A stretch of 39,074 nucleotides of DNA from Photobacterium sp. JCM 19050 (GTDB lineage: Bacteria > Pseudomonadota > Gammaproteobacteria > Enterobacterales > Vibrionaceae), in contig BAXG01000045.1 of NCBI GenBank assembly GCA_001310455.1, positions 1-39,074 on the forward strand, given 5' to 3'. This document shows positions 1 through 9,225 of the stretch, piece after piece (position 1 is the stretch's first letter; each line of letters starts with the position of its first letter). Below the pieces are notes generated by a model. The model worked only from the letters and a program-made list of their open reading frames with translations. It made no database searches and had not been told where the DNA came from. The position numbers were made by a program, and so were the translations under genes.

Positions 1-81
1 TATATAGGCGTTTTGCCTTGCAGAACCGGCTTGAATTTTGTTTTGATAAAGCAATAAGAATGGGAATAAGGCGTATAAATT

Positions 82-789
82 ATGGAAAAAATTGCGTTGT
101 TTTCGGATATACACAGCAACGTCTATGCGCTTGAAGCTGTATTTCGGGACGCAAAAACCAGAGATGCAACGACGTTTGTTAATCTTGGGGATATTTTCTA
201 CGGTCCCGTCGCGCCTGCCGAAACACTTTCTTTCCTGCAAAAGTACGAAATTATAACGATTTGCGGTAACCAGGACCGGCAAGTTGTAGAAGCGACACTT
301 TCAGAAAGGAGCGCCAATTCGACGCTTGATTTTGTCTGTGATCAGTTGGGAGATAAAGGCATTGAATGGATTCAGAAGCTTCCTTTCGACATTCATTTGA
401 GTGACGAAGTTTACCTTTGTCATGGCACACCGGAGAGTGATTTGATCTATCTGCTGGAAGATATCTCAACCGGTTTGCCAGTTGTGAGGTCTGATGAAGA
501 AATCATTACCTTATTAGGGCATATTGAAGCAAAAGTTGTCGCATGCGGACATTCACATATTCCGCGCAGTGTGATGCTATCTTCCGGGCAACTTGTCGTG
601 AATCCCGGGAGTGTTGGTCTGCAAGCCTACGAGGATGATGAGCCGGTAGGGCATGCAATGGAAAACTGTACGCCTCATGCCAGTTATGCCATGTTGGAAA
701 AGCGGGCCCACGGGTGGCATTCGAACCTTATTCGCGTGCCTTATGATGCAGAGTCTGCCGCTTCTGATGCGCTGAAAAACGACAGCTGA
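82..789 (+). CDS. Metallophosphoesterase, YfcE-like
   Basis: Intact 235-residue protein of the calcineurin-like phosphoesterase superfamily (small YfcE/MJ0936 type), probably a cytosolic phosphodiesterase; the substrate cannot be read from sequence. The metal-binding motifs appear in order: SDIHSN near residue 8 (D9, H11), LGD at 35-37, GNQD at 62-65, LCHGTP near 114 and GHSH near 157. No signal peptide or membrane segment is visible. The ATG at 82 has only a weak upstream AAGG. A phosphotransferase gene follows 58 bp downstream on the same strand and may be co-transcribed. Fold assignment is secure, physiological role unknown. Confidence 0.85.
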   Translation: MEKIALFSDIHSNVYALEAVFRDAKTRDATTFVNLGDIFYGPVAPAETLSFLQKYEIITICGNQDRQVVEATLSERSANSTLDFVCDQLGDKGIEWIQKLPFDIHLSDEVYLCHGTPESDLIYLLEDISTGLPVVRSDEEIITLLGHIEAKVVACGHSHIPRSVMLSSGQLVVNPGSVGLQAYEDDEPVGHAMENCTPHASYAMLEKRAHGWHSNLIRVPYDAESAASDALKNDS

Positions 790-847
790 TTGGGCACATT
801 TTTTACTTACAGGACGTAAAGCGTAAATGGAACACCAGGAAGTAGTC

Positions 848-1600
848 ATGAAGGGTGGGCGAGAGTCCATTCGTCGTGCTGGCAATGAAGTATTGCGCCC
901 CCTAAATCCGTGGACACCTAAAGTTCATGAATTTCTTCGATATCTGGAAGCAAAGGGATTCCACAAAGCGCCCCGAGTGATCCGGATTGATAATCAAACA
1001 GAGGTTCTTTCCTGGGTTGAGGGAACTTCATCAAATTATCCCCTGACCGGTGAGTTTGCGTCATTGGAAGCGCTGCAATCAGCGGCCAGGTTACTTCGTG
1101 AGTATCATGACGTTGCTAAGGAGTATGTAACGAATGCATCTCCAGATGGCTGGATGTTACCCGCAGCCAGTCCGGCAGAGGTGATGTGCCACGCGACTTT
1201 GCGCCTTACAATGTTGTTTTCAATGGTGTTGAAGCCGCAGGCATGATTGATTTTGACACCTTGCATCCCGGCTCCTGCCTATGGGATGTTGCTTATGCCA
1301 TCTATCGTTGGGCACCGCTTAAAAACCCTCGAAACCCAGATGCCATAGGTGATCTCGCCAGTCAAATTCGTCGCGCAAAAGCGTTTTGTGACAGTTATGG
1401 CTTGCAGGTTCAGAGAGAACCCGTTTGGTGGTAACATGATAGAAAGACTTCATGCGTTGGTGGCATTTATGAAGTCATCAGCCGCTAACCATGATGAAAC
1501 GTTTGCTTCGCATATCGCAGCCGGGCACCTTGACGCCTATCTCGATGATATTGCATATCTTTCTGTCAACCGAGACGCCATCGTCGTTGGGGTATTGTGA
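848..1600 (+). CDS. APH-family phosphotransferase (frame broken twice)
   Basis: Aminoglycoside-phosphotransferase/choline-kinase fold protein, about 250 residues when repaired. The catalytic loop is CHGDFAPYN once the break at about 1192 is repaired (the sequence reads CCACGCGAC where CCACGGCGAC is expected). It is followed by the metal-binding IDFD and PG motif. A second break near 1422 is repaired by removing one C from a CCC run, giving QREPFGGNMIERL and the true end at 1600. Start chosen at ATG 848, which has AGGA seven bases upstream; ATG 827 is in frame but less well placed. The stop overlaps the ribosome-binding site of the GNAT gene, suggesting coupling. The substrate is unknown; antibiotic resistance should not be assumed, since chromosomal members often act on metabolites. 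Confidence 0.75.
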
Positions 1601-1606
1601 GGATCT

Positions 1607-2054
1607 ATGGAAATCAGACAATTGCAACCGACAGATACGGGTGTCGAAAACTTGATTGAGAAGTCGGATCAATACCTTGACGCACTCTATCCACCCGAGA
1701 GTAACCATACCGTCAGCAGGGAACAGCTGTTTAAAGATTGTGTCTTCCTGGGGTTATACCTTGAGGGAAAACTTGCCGGTATGGGCGCGATAAAACCAGA
1801 GCTGGAGGGAGATTACGCCGAAATTAAGCGGGTGTTTATTGATGATGAGTTCCGTGGAAGAAAGCTTTCTATCGTGCTTATGGTTGCGTTGGAACAGGAA
1901 GCCCGCAACCGTAAAATCCCGGTTCTTCGTCTTGAAACCGGAGTCAAGCAACCCGAAGCAGTAGCTCTATCACAAGATAGGATACAAGGACATCCCGCCT
2001 TTTGGCGATTATTCAGACGACCCTCTCAGCGTGTTTATGGAAAAGTCACTTTAA
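1607..2054 (+). CDS. GNAT-family N-acetyltransferase (frame broken near the C-terminus)
   Basis: Acetyl-CoA-dependent N-acetyltransferase of about 149 residues. The core VFIDDEFRGRKLS resembles the pyrophosphate-binding motif A (usually R-G-x-G-x-G/A), followed by the LRLETGVKQPEAVALY strand and helix. At about 1965 the frame is lost. Restoring two bases (TATAT read as TAT) yields YHKIGYKDIPPFGDY and a stop at 2052-2054, matching the usual C-terminus of this subfamily; the uncorrected frame runs to 2065. Start ATG 1607 has GAGGAT overlapping the stop of the phosphotransferase, so the two are probably translationally coupled. Substrate unknown. Confidence 0.75.
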
Positions 2055-2063
2055 TACAGCAAT

Positions 2064-2085
2064 AAGGCGCCAATTAGCGCCTTTA
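2064..2085 (+). terminator. Rho-independent terminator after the GNAT gene
   Basis: AAGGCGC and GCGCCTT form a perfect 7-bp stem around a CAATTA loop, 10 bp after the corrected GNAT stop, followed by a short T-rich tract. It could close the metallophosphoesterase-APH-GNAT unit. Confidence 0.6.
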
Positions 2086-2088
2086 TCG

Positions 2089-2140
2089 TATACCCAAACC
2101 ACTCTCCCTGAAAACTGCATCTTGAGGTGGCTTGGGTATA
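2089..2140. repeat. Internally deleted copy of the TATACCCAA element (52 bp)
   Basis: Begins TATACCCAAACCAC and ends GTGGCTTGGGTATA, so both termini of the 267-bp element are present but almost all the interior is missing. The retained right part matches the right end of the copy at 3326-3592. It sits directly downstream of the GNAT terminator. Confidence 0.8.
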
Positions 2141-2181
2141 TAATCTGTCCGAACTTTCCTGACTTCTCCGGAACAATAAAA

Positions 2182-2441
2182 ATGAAGTACCGCATTCTTC
2201 AAATACTCTTTCCACTGACTGCTTTTATTCTGACAGTAGTTGCAACCAGTGAGGCCTCTAAGCCTTCAAATGCCCCGCTTTCTTTGAACCCTCTGGATGG
2301 TATTCAAGGGCTGTCGTTTTCATTGGCCTGGGGGTTAGGTCTGCCGGAAACCCCTGCATCATTTTGGGCACGTCGCTGTTTATGCTTCCTGCGTTTCTGG
2401 CTTTCCTTTTTGCCCGGTCCTGGTTTAGGCCGGTAAAGTGA
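2182..2441 (+). CDS. Small membrane protein (frame broken)
   Basis: Not recognised. The first frame gives MKYRILQILFPLTAFILTVV, a signal-peptide-like or membrane helix, then a polar linker. After about 2335 the neighbouring frame encodes a second strongly hydrophobic stretch (CIILGTSLFMLPAFLAFLFA) ending in a basic SWFRPVK and TGA at 2439-2441. Losing one base between the two would explain this and gives about 86 residues with two membrane helices. It ends 10 bp before the LysR-type gene at 2452. A chance hydrophobic frame cannot be excluded. Confidence 0.4.
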
Positions 2442-2451
2442 AGACATCATC

Positions 2452-3324
2452 ATGAAAGCGAGTTTGGATGATGTGTATCTGTTTATGCTCGTTGTGCGAC
2501 ATGGTGGTTTCAGTGCAGCAGCGCAAGCTGCCGGGTTGCAGCGCTCTCGGGTAAGCCGGAGGATTCAGGCGCTGGAGCAATCGCTGGGGTGTGAACTTCT
2601 TGTACGTACTACACGGCAAATTTCTCTCACTGAACAGGGGGCGAGGTTTTTTGACGAGGTAAACCAGCCATTGATGTCTATCGGACAAAGCATACGTGCG
2701 GTGAGGACATCCCAGAAGGAGTTTGAAGGTCGGTTGAAGATTGCGATTACCGCGCCATTAATCGGTTTTGAATTGTTTACCAAAATCATTGATGAGTACT
2801 CAGAAAGTCACCCTGGTATAGCGTTTGATATCGTCCAGCGCCATGAATCTGCCGATCTGAAACAGGAAGGTATCGACCTGCAGGTTCAGCCTGACTCTCT
2901 GCCGGTTAAAGATGACGGATATATTCAACAAACGTTTCTGGACGTAAGGTGCAGCGCTTATGCGACAGAAGCGTATATAGAAAAGTATGGTCTGCCGAAA
3001 ACCCTGCCTGATTTATACAGCCACAGTCTGATGGTGAGTCGCTATGTCGCCAGCCTGCTTCCAGACGACTTACCTCTGAAAGTGTGTTCCGATGAGCTAA
3101 GACTGATTTTTTCTTTGGCGGTGCAGGGGATGGGCATAGCGATATTGCCGGACAGGTTAGTAAGTGGAACTACGGGGCATACCAATTTGTATAAAATTGC
3201 GCTTGAGAAGCCTATGCCTTCAATCCGCCTGACATTGGTTTATCCGACCCGGGAATATATGCCGGAGAGAACACGGGTAATGCTGTCACTGATCAACAAG
3301 CACTTCAAACAAGTAAAAATATAG
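2452..3324 (+). CDS. LysR-family transcriptional regulator
   Basis: Intact 290-residue LysR-type regulator. The N-terminal winged helix-turn-helix is clear (GGFSAAAQAAGLQRSRVSRR, about residues 18-37, followed by the dimerisation helix IQALEQSLG). The effector-binding half has the usual EGRLKIAITAPL start and a late GMGIAILPD segment. No divergent partner gene is present: the upstream small membrane gene is on the same strand and a repeat element begins 2 bp after the stop. The regulated target cannot be named. Confidence 0.85.
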   Translation: MKASLDDVYLFMLVVRHGGFSAAAQAAGLQRSRVSRRIQALEQSLGCELLVRTTRQISLTEQGARFFDEVNQPLMSIGQSIRAVRTSQKEFEGRLKIAITAPLIGFELFTKIIDEYSESHPGIAFDIVQRHESADLKQEGIDLQVQPDSLPVKDDGYIQQTFLDVRCSAYATEAYIEKYGLPKTLPDLYSHSLMVSRYVASLLPDDLPLKVCSDELRLIFSLAVQGMGIAILPDRLVSGTTGHTNLYKIALEKPMPSIRLTLVYPTREYMPERTRVMLSLINKHFKQVKI

Positions 3325-3325
3325 A

Positions 3326-3592
3326 TATACCCAAACCACCTCAAGGTGCGTCATTCAGAGTGATTTCAGCGCGTTCAATTCAAGGAAAATACCTGAAGGA
3401 ATGGCTGTTCCCTTTCAAAGGTATTTGGCACAGAAGTGGACGCACTGAAACACTCCCGAAGGGCGAGTTTGATTGGCTCTCATTCTGTGTTGCAGTTTTT
3501 TGATTTAGAGCCACTAGATCGTCAAAACAGCGCCTTGACTGACAGCCAATCAACTCTCGCTGAAAACTGAATCTTGAGGTGGCTTGGGTATA
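3326..3592. repeat. Full-length TATACCCAA element (267 bp), MITE-like
   Basis: Palindromic ends TATACCCAAACCACCTCAAG and the complement of TTGAGGTGGCTTGGGTATA bound a 267-bp element with no transposase. It is the same length as, and inverted relative to, the copy at 29646-29912. Both copies share the interior, including the segments GGCGCTGTTTT / AAAACAGCGCC and GACGATCTAGTGGCTCT (seen here on the complement). The element starts one base after the LysR stop codon. A non-autonomous (MITE-like) element is the best description; the mobilising transposase is not in the window. Confidence 0.85.
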
Positions 3593-3629
3593 CATAAACC
3601 CGGATAATTCCGGGTTAATTGTCGATTTA

Positions 3630-4637
3630 TCAAGCTTTAACATGTTGATACTTGGAATGACTGTATTCAATGATCCAATGCACCATGAATATAAAGGTTG
3701 TTGCGGCGATCATGGCAAACGTTATTGAACTGATGCGGTAAACAACCTTAAATATTGCATCTTGCTGATGTGGCACCATGTATTGTGCAATCGGCACTGC
3801 CAGCCCGGACATGGCAGCAGTCCCGACTGACGCCTGAAGGCCTCCACTCGCCATTATCTTTGCAACAATTCCGGCGGCCACAGCAAAAGCCAGGAACGTG
3901 ATCACAGGGTTATAGGCAAACCAAAAAGAGATTGTTTGAATAACCAGTGCCATTCCGCAGCCAATCAGTGTTCCCTTAATTCTGATTTTGGCCATCGAGG
4001 CGATACCTGTCATTGTCAGTGGCATCAGAATGACCAGTATTGAACTGTAGGCAGAAAAGGAATCCATCAGGTTCAAGAACTGATAGATGAAAAACGCACT
4101 CATTGCCGCCGTCCATGCAAGGAGGGTTTGTTTGTAAATTGTTGAAGCCTCTTGCTTCCCTGACGGGGAGGGGTTGTTTGGTTGCTCATTGGTCGGATCG
4201 GGTAATATCCAATAGCAGACCGCGCTTATTGCGACACTGACAAGAATGGCAACCATCAGATTAATGGTGAAATAGGTCATCTGGAAATTTGAGTACCCGC
4301 CAGCGCACAACAAGATCGACCCGATAATCAGGCCAATCAAGCCATAAATTTTCCCGTAACTGAAATTAAGCAAGAAGCATTTCTCCAGCATCATCAATGA
4401 TACCGCTGTTGCCATCAGCACGGGGGAGTCCGGAAACACACCCAGAATAATATTTGCCTGAACACCCGCAGACAGGGAACCAAGAATAAGCTGTTTGAAT
4501 ACGGGAAATGTCCATCTGTCGAACATGGACATCATGGCAGCTGAGAAAATAATGACCATCATTGAATACTGCATTTGTGTCACCATGCTGAAGATCATTC
4601 CAAGCAAGGCTGCCAGCCATATGCGAAGTACTTTCAT
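3630..4637 (-). CDS. DUF2955 / FUSC-like inner membrane protein
   Basis: Intact 335-residue polytopic inner membrane protein with about 9-10 hydrophobic helices in two blocks separated by a polar linker (DPTNEQPNNPSPSGKQE, about residues 147-163). This resembles the DUF2955 family, related to fusaric acid resistance/aromatic acid efflux pumps. The stop of the HlyD-type gene lies only 27 bp upstream, and GGAGA precedes the ATG by 6 bases, so the two form an operon. By analogy with AaeA-AaeB type systems it is probably the pore or pump half of an efflux system for small organic compounds; the substrate is unknown. Confidence 0.75.
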   Translation of the reverse strand: MKVLRIWLAALLGMIFSMVTQMQYSMMVIIFSAAMMSMFDRWTFPVFKQLILGSLSAGVQANIILGVFPDSPVLMATAVSLMMLEKCFLLNFSYGKIYGLIGLIIGSILLCAGGYSNFQMTYFTINLMVAILVSVAISAVCYWILPDPTNEQPNNPSPSGKQEASTIYKQTLLAWTAAMSAFFIYQFLNLMDSFSAYSSILVILMPLTMTGIASMAKIRIKGTLIGCGMALVIQTISFWFAYNPVITFLAFAVAAGIVAKIMASGGLQASVGTAAMSGLAVPIAQYMVPHQQDAIFKVVYRISSITFAMIAATTFIFMVHWIIEYSHSKYQHVKA

Positions 4638-4664
4638 GAATTCTCCACTTAGCGAAAAACGGGT

Positions 4665-5748
4665 TTAGTAGATGTAGTGAAGGAAACTGATGACATGAAT
4701 TTGCAGATTGGCCAGCCAGTACCACAAGACACTGTCGGTTGGATAGAGTGTCACGGTTGAACGTGAGCCAACAAAAAGCGGCGCGGGCAGGGTTTTGTTT
4801 GTTGATAGGTTGACCCGAATTCTTTGCGCATCGCGGATCCAGCGGTTAGAGGACTCCATCTTAACCAGATCGCCATTGGCAAACTGCTGTGCGGCGGCGA
4901 CACCTGCATCACGGTTGTTTACGTTTAATGGAAACACTTCACCCGGTAATGCATCGAAGGTAACCAATGCGAGGGTGTTTGATGAAATATTGGCGACAGA
5001 TTCTCACGAAAATCAGCAGATACCCAAAGAGTATCGGATGGAATAAAACTGAGGACAGGGTGACCGGCAGCGGCTTCAGTCCCGATATCATATTGAATGT
5101 TGCTGACAATACCGTCAGAAGGTGCTGTTACCAGGGTACGGGCAAGATTGAGTCTGGCGATGGCGAGCGCATTTTGTGCAGATTTCACCATGTTGCTTTC
5201 ACCGGGTTTTGCACCCAGTTTGGATTCCAGAGCCTCAACCTGCTTGGTGGCCGCTGAGTGGTTGTCTTTGGCGACCTGAGCGCGAGTGCGGGCAGTGTCC
5301 AACTCAGACTCTGATACCAGTTTCCGGGCAAAAAGGGTTTGAGTCCGGGAATAATTTTTCTCGCTGTTGAGCGCATCGGCTCCGGCTTTATTGGCGTTAG
5401 CTTTTGCTGCGGCGAGGTTGGCATAGAGTGAAGCTTCTTCTGCCTTCGCGGTTGCCAGACCTACCTCTGCCTTTTGGACGGCAAGTTTGTATTGTGCAGG
5501 ATCGATTTGGAACAGCTTTTGACCTTTGGAAACTTCCTGGTTATTGGAGACAAAACGCTGAACTATCTGACCGGTCACTTGAGGTGTAACTTGAACGACG
5601 GTGCCTGAACACGGCTTTCTGTGGTTAATGGTACGTGGCGGTCAGCGATAACCACGTACAGTACCGAAATGAAAAACAAGGAAACCAGGATGTTCATCCA
5701 GTGATGGAATCGCTTGTCAGGGCTTACAGCCTTGTCGTCTTTTGCCAT
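4665..5748 (-). CDS. HlyD/EmrA-family membrane fusion protein (frame broken twice)
   Basis: Periplasmic adaptor of an efflux pump, about 361 residues when repaired. The N-terminus (MAKDDKAVSPDK) is followed by one membrane helix (ILVSLFFISVLYVVIA), then the lipoyl half-motif GTVVQVTPQVTGQI, an alpha-helical hairpin rich in Ala/Lys/Glu, and the second half-motif LVTAPSDGIVSNI. Break 1 near 5603 (CAGGCACC for CAGGGCACC, coding sense) and break 2 near 4985 (one T missing from a T run) are each repaired by one base. Start ATG at 5748 has AGAGG 8 bases upstream. It pairs with the DUF2955 protein just downstream. Confidence 0.75.
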
Positions 5749-5854
5749 GAAATGGACCTCTTCTTTATTGTTCGCCGGGGATTATAAGAAGATATTCATA
5801 GTGCAACTAGAGCAACAAATAGGACGATTGTTGTCACCAATGAAACAATGAGGC

Positions 5855-6736
5855 CTATTGTTTAAAGCGTGTGCAAGCTTCGGTGAAAATCCAATCCATT
5901 ATCTCATTCCAACCGGTATCACGCCTTTTCACTGCAGCCAACATAAATTCAGGTGGAGTAGACAGATTTTCTGTTGAGAGCTTTTTCACTGTATACCATT
6001 CGGTCCTGGCGACATGTTCGGGAACCAATGCCCATCCTATGCCGCACATCACTAAAGACGATATCAGATAAAAACTGTCTACATGCCAAAAATCCGGCGA
6101 GAGGGGCTTACCGAGGTTCGTGCCTAATCGGTCACGGATAACCAGTTGGCGGTACTCGATAAGTTGGCTCTCTGTCGGTGCTGGGATTTTGGCTAGGGGA
6201 TGATTTTCCGCGACGATCAGCGCTTGCCCGCAACCGGCTATCGACATGCGTTCAAGTGACTCGGGCAGAATATGGTCCTGGATAATAAAACCTATGTCAG
6301 CCCGGCCCTCATCCACCCATCTTGCGATGTCCTGTTGGGAGCCATTCAAGATTGTGAGTGAAAGGTGAGGATGGGATTCAGCCAGTCCGGTGTAAAGCCG
6401 TTCAAAAGGCTCAATAGGTACGGCTTCATCCATGGCAATACTGCACGTGACTGGTGACCCACATGATACAGAGAGCGCCCGCGAATGGAGGCGCTGACAT
6501 TGGCTCAACACTGCGATGGCATCATTCAGGACATTCTTTCCCTCTTCCGTCAAAACCGGATATTTGCCAGAACGGTCAAACAACAAAAATCCCAAATCCG
6601 CTTCAAGGTTCGCTATTGCTGTACTAATACGAGACTGGGCTTTTCCCAACTTGCGGGCTGAAGCAGTAAAAGAACCGGTTTGAGCTGCAGTAACAAAAGC
6701 CTCTAACTGATCGAGACTCCAGGGTAAGGATGCCAT
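5855..6736 (-). CDS. LysR-family transcriptional regulator
   Basis: Intact 293-residue LysR-type regulator. The helix-turn-helix is TGSFTASARKLGKAQSRIST (about 20-39), followed by the LEADLGFLLFDR linker helix. It lies upstream of the HlyD and DUF2955 genes on the same strand (106 bp gap) and divergent from the MATE transporter at 6855 (118 bp gap). Its position suggests it controls the HlyD/DUF2955 pump, the MATE pump, or both. The inducer is unknown. Confidence 0.85.
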   Translation of the reverse strand: MASLPWSLDQLEAFVTAAQTGSFTASARKLGKAQSRISTAIANLEADLGFLLFDRSGKYPVLTEEGKNVLNDAIAVLSQCQRLHSRALSVSCGSPVTCSIAMDEAVPIEPFERLYTGLAESHPHLSLTILNGSQQDIARWVDEGRADIGFIIQDHILPESLERMSIAGCGQALIVAENHPLAKIPAPTESQLIEYRQLVIRDRLGTNLGKPLSPDFWHVDSFYLISSLVMCGIGWALVPEHVARTEWYTVKKLSTENLSTPPEFMLAAVKRRDTGWNEIMDWIFTEACTRFKQ

Positions 6737-6854
6737 ATAGGGTACCTGTTTCGATTTATCTATCCGAAAATCGGATGGTAACTAACTTCTTTCTATCATA
6801 AATCAGGTAGAGAATGCGCTTCAACGAATCATGGCTTCTGAAAGAGAGAAACAA

Positions 6855-8215
6855 ATGGAAGCGATCAACAAAAAAGCGTCTATTTCCCGAACATTCTGGC
6901 GTTTCACCATACCTGCTGTTGCAGCAATGCTGGTGAACGGACTCTATCAAATCGTGGATGGCATCTTTGTCGGTCACTATATGGGGCAGGAAGGACTGGC
7001 GGCGATTAATATTGCCTGGCCGGTTATCAGCGTGTTGGGTGGTGTTGGTTTAATGATTGGTATGGGAGCAGGTAGCCTTGTTTCCACTTACCGGGGAATG
7101 CGAAATCCCTTGGGCGCCAGGCAGGCAATGGGAACCGGTTTACTGTTGATCCTTTTAGTCGGGGTGTTGTGTTCGGCTTTTCTGTACGCTTTTGGTCCCG
7201 CGCTGCTTGCATTGCAGGGAGCCGAAGGGGTCGTCGGTCTGTACGCGGTTGATTATGTTGCAGTGTTTTTCTGGGGAGCGTGCCTTACTGTTGGTGCGGG
7301 AGCTATTCCATTTCTGGTCCGGAATGATGATGCTCCGAATATGGCAACCGGGCTGATGGCGTCAGGCGCAGTCATAAACATTGTTTTGGACTATGTGTTC
7401 ATTGGCGTGCTGGGATGGGGGCTAGAAGGTGCGGCATTTGCAACAGTTACCGCGCAGGCTGTCGTGGTTGTAATTGGTATCGGCTATTTCTTCTCTGATT
7501 ATTCAGATTTAAGGATGAAGTGGAAACACATCACGTTGGACGTCACCAAAATGCGTGAGATTCTGGTCCTCGGTTCTTCCTGTCTGGTGATGTATCTCTA
7601 TACCGGATTCATGGTTGCCATACATAACCGGTTATTCATGGACTACGGTTCGGCAACCTGGGTAGCGGCATACGCATCGTGGGTTACCTGATGACGCTTT
7701 ACTACCTTCTGGCTCAGGGTATCGCAGAGGGTATGCAACCGCCGGTAAGTTATTTCTTCGGAGAAAAATCTTCAGAAAATGTCGGAAAAACGGTCTGGCT
7801 GGCCTGTAAGGTCACTACGGTAGTCGGCGTAGTCTGGATTGTGACATTGAACCTGTTTCCTGAAAACCTCATCGGGTGGTTCAACAGTGCCAACCCTGAA
7901 CTGACTGACGCCGCGACTTACGGTATTCGATTGCACCTGTTTAATATGTTCCTTGATGGTCTGATTGTAGTGAGCTCTGTCTACTTTGTATCTGTTGGGC
8001 TGGGCGGTGTAGCGTTTGCTATTTCGATGGGGAACATGGTTATTCAATTGCCGTTTCTTTGGTTGTTGCCAAAGTGGTTTGGGTTAGAGGGTGTCTGGCT
8101 TGCAATGCCGGTATCCAACTTCTTCCTGGCTGCGCTGGCACTGACAGCAATGTATCGGCATATCAAAGACGGCAAGGTTATTCTTCGCCCAAAAAGCACA
8201 ATGGTTTCAGCATAA
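6855..8215 (+). CDS. MATE-family efflux transporter (frame broken once)
   Basis: Multidrug and toxic compound extrusion protein, about 453 residues and 12 membrane helices, exporting compounds by Na+ or H+ exchange. The N-terminal block (FTIPAVAAMLVNGLYQIVDG, then FVGHYMGQEGLAAINIAWP) is typical. The frame breaks near 7677: TACGCATCGTGG is expected to be TACGCAATCGTGG, which joins GSATWVAAYA to IVGYLMTLYYLLAQG. Start chosen at ATG 6855 (AGAGAG 8 bases upstream); an in-frame ATG at 6831 has no good ribosome-binding site. It is divergent from a LysR-type gene and ends just before a strong terminator. Confidence 0.85.
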
Positions 8216-8246
8216 AAAAGACCGGTGATTGATCACCGGCCTTTTG
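8213..8246 (+). terminator. Terminator after the MATE gene (likely bidirectional)
   Basis: CCGGTGA-TTGA-TCACCGG hairpin flanked by an A-run on the left and a T-run on the right, placed between the convergent MATE and PCuAC genes, so it can serve both strands. Confidence 0.85.
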
Positions 8247-8272
8247 TGTTTCAGCTAGGGGTTAATGGTGTT

Positions 8273-8758
8273 TCATTCCACCTTCATATGCTTTTTCATC
8301 GACTCGGATTGATAGTCAGCGGGTTCCACTTTGACACTGATTTCTACTTTTCCTGCATTCTTAAAGTACAGCGTGAGCGGGAAGGATTCTCCCAATGCTG
8401 GAATGTTTTTTAGTTTGAAAAACATGATGTGGTAGTCACCAGGCATAAGATGCTCGCTGCCGTTCGCAGGAATGTTGATCTGTTTCACCTGACGCATCTT
8501 CATCATTCCATCGACGTTGGCGTGCTCATGGATCTCGGTTATTCCTGCAATAGGAGATTCCGCTTTAATCAGTTGATCGTCTTGTGAGGCTGCATTTTCG
8601 ATATCAAAAAATGCAGCAGCGACTTTTGACGTCGGCGGAACCTGTTTTGACCAAGGGTGGGCAATACTGATCTCGCCCACCTGATAATCGTGCGCTACTG
8701 CAAAGGAAGAAACGAGTAACGTTGTGGCAAAGGCAAATACACTCATGATTGGCTTCAT
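8273..8758 (-). CDS. Periplasmic copper chaperone PCu(A)C
   Basis: 161-residue secreted protein of the PCuAC (DUF461) family, which delivers Cu(I) to the CuA site of cytochrome c oxidase or to related copper proteins. The signal peptide is MKPIMSVFAFATTLLVSSFAVA, cleaved before HDYQVG. The copper ligand pattern H-x(n)-M-x(21-22)-H-x-M is visible: EIHEHANVDGMMKMRQV, then HLMPGDYHIMFF. AGGAG lies 7 bases before the ATG. A DUF2946-like gene sits 47 bp upstream on the same strand, a pairing that fits copper handling. Confidence 0.88.
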   Translation of the reverse strand: MKPIMSVFAFATTLLVSSFAVAHDYQVGEISIAHPWSKQVPPTSKVAAAFFDIENAASQDDQLIKAESPIAGITEIHEHANVDGMMKMRQVKQINIPANGSEHLMPGDYHIMFFKLKNIPALGESFPLTLYFKNAGKVEISVKVEPADYQSESMKKHMKVE

Positions 8759-8805
8759 TATTTTCTCCTGAATATGATTTTGAATTGATGATTATGTTTA
8801 TAAAT

Positions 8806-9225
8806 TCAGGCAGGTTTTGGGGGAGACTGTTTTGGTGCTAACCAGAGGAAAATGGGAATTACATTAAGAATGGGACTTCTGGTGCCCGCAATACAGAGGG
8901 TGAGGAGTCCAACAAACGCAAGCGAAATGAGATCAGCAGAAGAAAAAACAGGCTGGTTAGGAAAGTGAGCCAGATAAGGACAATGCAGCTTAGGATTGTC
9001 TTTGTGATCAGTTGAAAGCGGCGCTGCTTGCTCTAAAGATACCCACTTAAACCCTTCTGAGGTACAGAGCAAAACCTTGCCGGTTATCTTGCCAACTATT
9101 CCGGGGGAGTGCTGAAGTTGGCGACTGTCGAGAACGACTGCCGTCTCGACAAAAATGCGGAACATCGCAAGTACCAGCAGCAGGCTGATCAAAAGGGTAC
9201 TGGAGGCTTTCCGCAAAACTACCAA
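8806..9225 (-). CDS. DUF2946-like membrane protein
   Basis: 139-residue protein with an N-terminal hydrophobic helix (STLLISLLLVLAMF), a middle domain carrying LLCTSEGFKWVSL and LHCPYL, and a C-terminal hydrophobic helix (ADLISLAFVGLLTLCIAG). The Cys-containing CTSEG and CPY motifs resemble DUF2946 proteins, which commonly neighbour copper genes. It precedes the PCuAC gene in a probable operon. The only start giving this full frame is TTG at 9225, so the true N-terminus is uncertain and may be hidden by another indel. Function is inferred from context only. Confidence 0.6.
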   Translation of the reverse strand: MVVLRKASSTLLISLLLVLAMFRIFVETAVVLDSRQLQHSPGIVGKITGKVLLCTSEGFKWVSLEQAAPLSTDHKDNPKLHCPYLAHFPNQPVFSSADLISLAFVGLLTLCIAGTRSPILNVIPIFLWLAPKQSPPKPA

